Positions 56,601-64,000 of a stretch of 64,000 nucleotides of DNA are shown here, piece by piece. Within the stretch, counting starts at the first letter, position 1. Every line of letters starts with the position of its first letter. Location: assembly GCA_037447605.1 (NCBI GenBank), contig CM074805.1, positions 1,645,359 to 1,709,358 of the forward strand. The letters run 5' to 3'. Origin of the DNA: Zygnema circumcarinatum (lineage: Eukaryota; Streptophyta; Zygnematophyceae; Zygnematales; Zygnemataceae). A program made the translations under genes and the position numbers. Below the pieces are notes generated by a model. The model had not been told where the DNA came from, searched no databases, and saw only the letters and a list, made by a program, of their open reading frames with translations.

Positions 56601-59233
56601 CGGGACGGAAAGGAAGAGCTGGGGACAATTGAAAAATGGAGAGAAAGGGCGAGAGGAAGACTCGGGAGTGAATGTTTGGGTTGATGGCTACGCTTCCCGT
56701 ATTCACTCACCTGCCCAATGCTTGCAGCTGCCATTGGCTGTGGATCAAAGTGAGCAAGTTTAGATTTCCAGTCAGGCCCCAACTCCTTGCTCAAAACTTT
56801 CTCCAGCTGCCGTCGAGGCATGACATCAGCACCCTGCCTTACACGATCTAATGCAGCCAGCACCTGCATCGCGAAGAGTGTAGTTACTCGCACCACAAAA
56901 TAGTAATGATTTCAGCATTCAATCCTTTCAAAAAAAGGGCCAACCTCGTGAATTTTCAGTTTCAAACATATCTGTCGAAGTTTCCCGGCTGTGGTCAACA
57001 CAGCGAGGTTCATCCCCAACTAAGCTGCCTCGATTCTTCCCCTAACCTCTCCAAATAAATTTCTAACAAATATCGAATTCTGCATCTCTGCTTACCTGGG
57101 GTGGAACTATGGATTCGTCCTGAATGCTCAGCATCTGCCCAAGCTTCAATGCAGCTCCGCGCATTCGACAAAGCCCCAAGGCAATCCGCTCTGCGTTTGC
57201 CTCTGTCAGGAAAGGGCTGTAAATTGCTCCCCCATTGGAGCTTCCTTGGGGAGACTCCCCCTGCCACAGGCGGCGAGCAGACTCTTGCAAAGTTCCCAGC
57301 GCCAAACTCGCTCCGATCCCAGCAAATCTGGACATTCAAGCATCGCTGGAAATGTCTGAATTCGAATTCTTCAGGCATTCAGGCTGTTCAGCATGAATGC
57401 CGAGTGTGCCCATCGTCAGGACTAGGCTTGTCAATGCCATGATCGAGGACATGTCGACGGACACTGGCACCCATGGCTGGCGTCAGGCTGTTCAGCATGA
57501 ATTAGCACAAAAAAACGTGATTGAAATGAAATGTTCAACCTTCTAGCAAACATGACGAGCGCAGCATATTCTATCACCAAAATGGTGTCACACAGTCCTA
57601 AGCAACAACATGGTCTTGACAATTTCCTAGCCCGTACTCACCCGATAACCCTCCCAATCTGCGTCGACGGGACACTCCTCTCGCGAGGCTGAAATTTCAT
57701 CATCTTGGCTCGCCCAATATGTGGAGTCGACTGGTTTAATCTTTCCCCTTCTGTAAGTACAGGAGATACGCCCGACTTGTCATGAATGTCAGACTTTTTG
57801 TCATATTCTCCACCTGCCGTTGGCGAAGCGCTATCGTGCAAGTTCGCTTCGTTAGCTGCCTTATCAGCCGTGTTATTCAAGATCCCGTTACCATGTCGCT
57901 CGTGTTCGACGGCAAAGCCTGAGTTTGAATGGCCAACATCATCAAGGGTCCTTAAGCCTGCCTGGCATCACATGGCAAGAACAACGAAATAACTCAGAGA
58001 AAGAAAGAGACAGGGTAGAATAGTTTATAGCCAAAGTTTCCGTTTTTTCCAACCCGCTCTTTTCTGGGAGAATTTGATTATGAGACACAAGATTGCCAAA
58101 AGATCAGCTTTCTAGTATTCTCACCGTTGTTGTCGTTTAAAGATGAAATGGGAACAAACTGAGGAATACAACGCTTCACACTCCGTGAAGAGTAGGGACA
58201 TCATCCAAAGGTGAGCGTAGGCACTAACTTAGGTGCTTGGGATAATTGCAAAAAATGTCCGTTAAGCTATTAAGAACAAGGTGGAAGCAGACAAAATATA
58301 CAAAGTAAAATTTCTCTACCGCCAACCAGCTGCGTATATTCTCAAACCAAGGACATCGACAAACGTTCCCTAGAGGTCGTCAAGGCTATAATTTGCACTT
58401 AGGCACCATATTGACCCCTCCATGTGTTCTTCACGAATGTATTGACGTAACTCAGTTGACCTATACAAGGCAGCCCTCCATTTCAAAGAAGAGCATAGTT
58501 GCATAACTCTCAAGTAGACCTGAAAACCGTCAACTGCTATTAGCTGATAGCCATTTTTAAAGAGGTCATTAACAATGACCTGTGCAACTTAAAAAATCTC
58601 AATCTTTCACCACGGCGTTAGTGAAAGAAAAGATTCACGATTTAACAACTCAGTTTGATTTCTACATGCTAAATTAATCGAAGCCTATACTACCAGAACC
58701 AGGGACTCGTGACTGGTCTCGTTATCGCTTCAGTGATTGATCCATGAGTGGGAAGCTGAGAACCAGGAAAAAGTGTTACTTCGAAAGAACCAGATAAGTT
58801 CACTTCCTTGCATCCCTTGTTCATTCTTTCAACCCCACTCTCATACATAAATGCTTCGTCTGCAAACCTGTGAATCGTCCAGCATCCGCGCAAAATTAGC
58901 ATCAGCTCCTCCACCTTCAACGCCTCCCATGCTTCCCGCTTCTCTACGATCCTCCACCTGTACTCCTCCTCCAGGCTGCGCCATGGCTTTCTGAATGCCA
59001 CCAGCTGGCCTATTGTCTTGTAACCGCTCCTCTTTAATCTCGTCATACCTCCCTACTTCAGCTACCTCTCCCCAACGCCTACCTCCTCCTGGAAAGGGAA
59101 CTGCAAAAACTCCGACGCTGTCTCTCAGGGAGCGCAGAGAATGTGAGGCCACTAGAGCCAGCCCAGCCGCTAGCCGTGCGCCGTCTTCTACCACGAGAGG
59201 CAGCAGGCGAGAGGCCGTGTTCGCCGCAGCCAT
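53675..59233 (-). CDS. COQ8: COQ8/ADCK3-type atypical kinase
   Basis: UbiB-family kinase of the COQ8/ADCK3 type, which supports ubiquinone biosynthesis in mitochondria (ABC1K13 in Arabidopsis naming). Ten exons: 59233-58868, 57961-57642, 57327-57096, 56863-56711, 56304-56146, 56024-55865, 55733-55624, 55176-55060, 54664-54483, 53909-53675. Phases join to 677 aa. The start [21 protein letters not shown] precedes a helical region like plant COQ8 N-termini. Residues about 60-230 are charged and variable. Motifs: KxGQ (LKLGQ, Lys290-Gln293), [11 protein letters not shown], the Ala-rich loop AAAS (351-354) that replaces a P-loop, Lys372 in [41 protein letters not shown] (501-508) and DFG (521-523). 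All landmark residues are present. The first intron is 906 bp. Divergent from the methyltransferase-like gene at 59731. Confidence 0.9.
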
Positions 59234-59730
59234 GGCTGCCTTCCCCCTTCCCTTGCCCTGCCTCCTGCCCTGCCCTGCCCAAGCCCCGGCCAGCTGCCAG
59301 GACGTCGGCGCCTCCTCGCTTGCGCTTGCCCTCCTCCTGTAGGGGGAGCCAAGGGAGCTCCGGCGCAGAAGGTGCCACGTGGCGCGCCCTCCGCGAATGA
59401 AGGAAGCTGACGTGGTGACCCGAGAGAACGACAATAACGGTCGTGTTCACACGCATGGGACTCTTATGGCCTGGAACTGAAGAAGTCCAATGAAGAGTCG
59501 TCACGTGTACAAATTACACGTGGCAGGACTTGAATGGCCAGCTCGACACTGTCGGTAGTATGCAAGTGCCAACCGTTGAACAAATCGCAGCCTTTTTAGC
59601 GGCAGCCAATGATGGCTTGCCACGTAGGCATATATGTATACGTGACATGCTCTGATTGGCCAATCTGGCCAAGAAGTCCAATGAAGGGCCTGCCACCCTG
59701 AGGCCATAGTTCTGTGCAGCAGCGAAGGCC
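59234..59730. promoter_or_regulatory. Bidirectional upstream region, COQ8 / SpdSyn-like
   Basis: 497 bp between two divergent start codons. It contains CCACGTGGC at 59375-59383, TCACGTGT near 59501, ACACGTGGCA at 59517-59526, GCCACGTAGG near 59619 and ATTGGCCAAT (a CCAAT palindrome) at 59654-59663. A 16-bp direct repeat, AAGAAGTCCAATGAAG, occurs at 59480 and 59671. No TATA box was assigned. Confidence 0.5.
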
Positions 59731-62700
59731 ATGGCCATGGCCTTGCAGGGAGAGGCAATGGCCCTCCGCCATGGCGCCTCGCCGCTGCGCCACTGGCAGC
59801 AGGGCGGGGCTGGCGCGCCCAGGCTCGGCTGCTCCCGTGAAGGCGCGCTTGCCTCCGGATTCAGAAAGGGTCAGCTTCGGCTGCAAGAGAGGTGGAAGGA
59901 GGGAGCAGAGGGGACGAGGATGAGAGTTCACCGGCGAGGTGGAGGATTTAGGGTTACGTTTGGTCTGCAGGAAAATATCTTCAAGTCATTGGGGTTTCGC
60001 GTGAAGGGAAAGGAGGAAGCAGACGAGCAGCCGGTGGGAAAGGATATTGTGGTTGGAGGGGCGTACGAGGGGGGTAAGTCCTGCTCTTCAAGCTCTGGAG
60101 GCAGCAAGGAAGGTCCAATAGAGGATGTGATGAGAGGGGAACGGAGGGAGGTGCGCAATGGTTGTTTTCCATCAGAGCCAACTGTACTTCCAATGTTGTC
60201 CCACACACTCGATTGTTGCAATGGTGATAAAGTATAAGTTGTGGCGAGTCACGCTTGAAATGTTGAGTTTCCAATCGTGCCTCTGACAAATTATTTCTCT
60301 CACCCCACGCGGACCGATGTTGTTGTGTATCTACCCTTCTATCATGTGGGGATCACGTGTGTGTTCAGTCTTGAGAGCGGCTGAAAAAAGACTTACATGT
60401 CCGAGAGCAAGATGACGATAAAGGCTCTTTGTCTCCTCATTCCACGCGTTTTCACATTGTTCTCTAAGTTCATGGATTGTTGAAGCTCCTTGACTGACTA
60501 AAAGAGGTGTTTTTGGTCGTTTGTCTCCCTTTCTTTTGGCTGTCGTTTGGTGTTTCAGATTACGATCTACGCGTACTGGCCCATGAAATCTCAGAATACA
60601 ATGCTATCACGGTACGCCAATCACGCACATCAGTGTTGTTCCGTAATTCTCTGTGTTTTCATGACTTCTATTGTTCCAATGTTCTTGGTTTTTATTTTCA
60701 AGAATCTTCCGTAAGACGCTGAGAATTTGCAGTTTCTTTGAAGGAGCTCATTCGTTAGTTGGGCAGCGGCAGATTGATTTACTGTTTTAGAGGAGGGGGT
60801 CTGCGAGAGCGTACAACAGGTGTTGGAGGTCGCAAGGAGAGCAGACCATCCTATGGCCGGATCACGCGTGCTTCTTTTGGATGCGCCTGGAAACATCCAC
60901 AGTGTATACGACCCCTTCAAGGTGACAAGCTGTTTCGACAGCATTTACGAACCTCAAAAGGTGATGTTAGCAGGTCTGTAGGTTTGCAAGATTGCATTCC
61001 TGTTTCACAAGTCATAGATTTCTTTATGGTTTTTCTGGCAATAGCATTTAATTTTAGATCCGCCAATTATTGTGGACCTTGGCTGCACTTCTACATTCAC
61101 TCGTGGAGCATTCTTAGTATGGGAGTCAACTCTAATTCCAAATGTGAACCCTAGGGCGTGCGTGATTGTCTGTTTGAAACTGGTCGCCTCTTCAGTCTCA
61201 TCGCCTTGAAATTTTTACCTCATTGGCATAAGATCCATATCGACCTCACCTTCTAAATTTCAATTTGCTAGGAAACGTCTCCAACACTAGACCGAACCAG
61301 AAAATTTTGTTCATTATTTTCAAGTGAGTACTGAATAAGTACTTAAACTCTGACAGTTATTGCATTCTATTTTAGTCTGAATCTTAGCCTAGATCCAGAG
61401 GTATTTATGTCAAGTATATTGAAGGATTCTTATTAAGAGCAATCCGCTTCACTCGCTCATTCAGAATAATCCTTTCTCGGCGGAAAGAGACAAGTTTTCC
61501 CTTCCAAAGGCAGAGAAACTGTGTGTTGCTAAGATTCTGGCTGCACTGTGTCGCTGTACTTTTGAGATGGCTGAGTCTATTACCCATAGAACGGTATACT
61601 GTATAGTTGTATGCTTCGGACGTATTTGTGGAACCATCTATGGAATATAGTACACGCTCGTTTTTTCCATGCCAAACACCTCAGCAGCTTTACGAATTTG
61701 TGTATCCGTTCTCTGACGAGCTGATGTCTGAGCTGCATCTTGACTTGATTTATAAGAGTAAAGCCAACGAAGATAAAGCAAATAACTTGCTTGTTCCCCT
61801 CGTTGAATTCAAAATTTTGCAGCTTTGGACAGATAGTTACTACGATGTGTTCGCCGTTTTTCCTCCACTCCTTCCGGAAGGTCCAATTGCGTTACTGGGA
61901 TTGGCCGGAGGTACCGCTCCTCGGTGAGGACTACTACTACTGCATTTCTCATGCTTCACAGGTGGCACACTGAGCCCTGGTTTGTTACCTCTAGATACTG
62001 CTCCTTTTTGGTATCTCTTGAGGTGTGAGGTCGAGATCAATGACGGCCGCAATCGGCAACAACTCCTGGCTTGAGAAGCTTTATTTGCATGTTTGTTTGT
62101 TTTCATGTCCTCCTTGTAATTGCTGAACGTGATGCTTGTCTAATGAGATCACTGCCTTTCCTTGTGCGCAGGTTGCTGCTGCAGCTGTGGTCATGGCTGG
62201 AGATCCATGGCTGGGAGCTCGATCCTGCTGTGATTAACGTGGCGCGAAAATACTTTGATCTTTCAGAGCTCGAGTATGTGAAAGAGACTGGGCACAAAAG
62301 CGGCTCTGATGAGGATGAAAGGAAACCACCGAGGGAGAGTGCAGTGGCGAGTCCCCAGAATGCAGCCAGGCTCGAGGCAGCGAAAAAGGATTGGAAAGTT
62401 CTTTTTGAGAATGGTGATTATTCTGAGGAACAAAAGAAGGCGCGTGAGGGCCATTTGGTAGTGCACATAGGAGACGCATTTGCAGAAGAAGCAACCATAG
62501 AAGGTGGATTTGCTGGCATCTTAGTTGATTGCTTTTCAGAAGGAATAGTTGTCCCACAACTTCAACAGGAGGCTGTGTGGGAGCGATTGAAGAAGCGGCT
62601 CAGACCAGGAGGACGAATAATGGTCAACTGTGCAGGCGGATGTGTCGAAGGCACAGACGCTAATGGAAAGGTTTGAGTTTCGTCCTTTACACCAGTCTTA

Positions 62701-63252
62701 AATCAGAATGTATCACTTTAATAACCTTCTGGACCTTTTCAGAATTGCTTGATCCGTTTTATCTATGGTATTCTTCATGGAATGACAGTATCCATGAGGT
62801 ACATGTTTGCTTGTAGTAAGGAGGTAAGCAATTGGCCGCCTTTTGAGCTTCAGAGCGTTTCACCTTCTCGTCAAGTTTGAACTTTTCCCAAATTTGAAGG
62901 TACTTAGATATTGATCAGGAGACTTCATTCTCACTTCCTTTCTATTGCGGTGGTTTTTTAGAGGAGCAGGCGGAAGGTATGACTAACGCAAATATGTGCT
63001 GGGATTTTGGTGCAGGGTGGTGAAGCTTTAATGTTGGAAACTGTTATGGCTCTCAGTAATGTATTTGAGGGTGAAGTATTCTGCCAACGGATTGATGGGG
63101 AATATGGCAACGTTATGGCGTGTACAGGCCCCCCGCCAAACGTAGCATTTTGGCAAGACAATGTGCCGGAAGTATTGATGCCTTATGTAGAGAGCTGGAT
63201 GTCAAGCCAAGATTTTTTATCGACCAATAAAGTCGTCCAAGTGCAGGGATGA
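59731..63252 (+). CDS. Spermidine-synthase-like methyltransferase-fold protein
   Basis: SAM-dependent methyltransferase-fold protein of a plant spermidine-synthase-like family; activity unknown. Exons: 59731-60112 (donor uncertain), 60559-60611, 60820-60921, 61823-61923, 62172-62670, 63016-63252; about 457 aa. Core: DYDLRVLAHEISEYNAIT, SRVLLLDAPGNIHSVYDPF, LWTDSYYDVFAVFPPLLPEG, the nucleotide-binding loop LLGLAGGTAPR, LEIHGWELDPAVINVARKYF, FAGILVDCFSEG, GGRIMVNCAGG, NVMACTGPPPNVAFW. An acidic/charged insert of about 55 residues lies between KYFDLSELE and the HIGDAF strand. The GT donor with the best consensus in exon 1 (60073) would break the frame, so a weaker one (60113) is preferred, joining as SKE-DYDL. 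An extra in-frame exon at 62743-62823 is possible but not needed. The N-terminus (MAMALQGEAMALRH) could be an organelle signal. Confidence 0.72.
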
Positions 63253-64000
63253 CTCGCACACAGTTTGGAAGAATTTCAAAACTTGCACCCTTTATCGGTG
63301 AATGTTGTGTACTTTCAGTTTCAATTCACTTTTCCCGTGCCAGATGCCCCCGTTTTTGTGAAAGAGGACGGCCCGATATGCGTGTCAGGCAGGAAAACTT
63401 ACGAATCTGGTTCAGGCGGGCAGACCCAAGCAAGGCAGATATTCCCAGGCAGGTAGGACCAGCTTAGGCATGCAGGCATGCAGGCGTGCAAACCCAAGCA
63501 GGATGGCGGAAACAGCTTCTTGCTTGCATGAGCCCGGCTGCCTTAGCCGGCGTGTTTGTCTGCCTACCTGCTTTAGTCTGCTTGCATGTTTGGGCTGCCT
63601 TCCTTTCTGCTTTTTTGCTTGAGCCCGCTATTATGCCTTGCCTGAGCCCGCCTGCTTCGGCCTGCTTTCTGTCCCGCCTGCCTGCCAGCCTTAGCGCCCG
63701 AGTCTTCGTACTTGGCTGAGCCTGCTAAGCCTGCCTGCCTTGTCTAGTCTTCCTCCCAGGCAAGGCAGTAGGCTAAGGCAGGCAAGGCAGACTCAGACAG
63801 GCAGGGAGGCAGGTGTAGGCTCAGGGTTAGGCGCGCAGGTTCAGGCAGGCAGGGAAGGCGCAAGCTCAAGCAGGTAGGCAGACTCAGGCAGGGCAGGCTC
63901 AAGGTCAGGCAAGGCGTAGGAGCCACGGCGATTAATGATAGAACATACCATTGACTCGGAACACCTGCCTCAAGGAACAGGTGGTCATGACACAGGACAA
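63253..64000. repeat. Inverted CCTG / CAGG low-complexity block
   Basis: After the stop codon and a short 3' flank, 63440-63930 is made of degenerate tetranucleotides. 63540-63745 is CCTGCTT/CCTGCC-rich; 63750-63925 is GGCAGGCAAGGCAG-rich, the reverse complement pattern, so the two halves can fold on each other. A minor CAGG-rich piece (GCATGCAGGCATGCAGGCGTGC) precedes them at 63466-63490. Ser/Pro/Leu/Cys-rich frames on both strands are compositional. Confidence 0.8.

Overview
The window is nuclear DNA of a streptophyte: a land plant of an early-diverging lineage or a streptophyte alga. The genes have many GT-AG introns, usually 100 bp to 1 kb. They encode a plastid NDH subunit (NdhO), a KAI2-type alpha/beta hydrolase, plant-type ABC1 kinases and a plant LRR protein with an MGG start. 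I cannot name the species. Gene models were built by hand from splice signals, phase continuity and remembered family sequences, so individual boundaries may be off by a base or two.

Layout. 1-2.8 kb: purine-rich and repeat DNA with one arm of a foldback element. 2.8-5.6 kb (-): NDHO, 7 exons. 5.6-7.9 kb: shared upstream region. 7.9-13.9 kb (+): an LRR protein of 575 aa in 15 exons, many coding exactly one 24-residue repeat. 13.5-17.3 kb: a 10-N gap flanked by a near-identical 1.9 kb duplication, almost certainly two overlapping contigs left unmerged, ending in a long GGGAGA array. 17.9-19.9 kb (+): a DUF1639-like protein. 21.8-29.1 kb (-): a GAF/PAS hybrid histidine kinase with an unusual repeat-rich N-terminus and Tyr in place of the phospho-accepting His. 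29.4-31.4 kb (-): KAI2. 33.1-40.2 kb (-): CPSF73-II/INTS11-like endonuclease, 13 exons. 41.0-41.9 kb: a complete foldback MITE with 8-bp target duplication. 42.4-47.9 kb (-): ABC1K9-like plastid kinase, 11 exons. 48.4-53.2 kb: a gene-free composite of direct repeats, satellites and palindromes. 53.7-59.2 kb (-): COQ8/ADCK3-type kinase, 10 exons. 59.7-63.3 kb (+): spermidine-synthase-like methyltransferase-fold protein, divergent from COQ8. 63.3-64 kb: an inverted CCTG/CAGG low-complexity block.

There is no operon-like organisation. Two proteins are probably plastidial (NdhO, ABC1K9), one probably mitochondrial (COQ8), and one is a nuclear RNA 3'-end processing factor. KAI2 (butenolide perception) and the hybrid kinase are head-to-tail signalling genes, but only proximity links them. 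The most unusual object is the hybrid kinase: intact ATP-binding boxes and receiver domain, no acceptor histidine, and an N-terminal region with about eleven G-A-A-A-x-L-G-like peptide repeats. The most useful data-quality result is the false duplication around the N gap.
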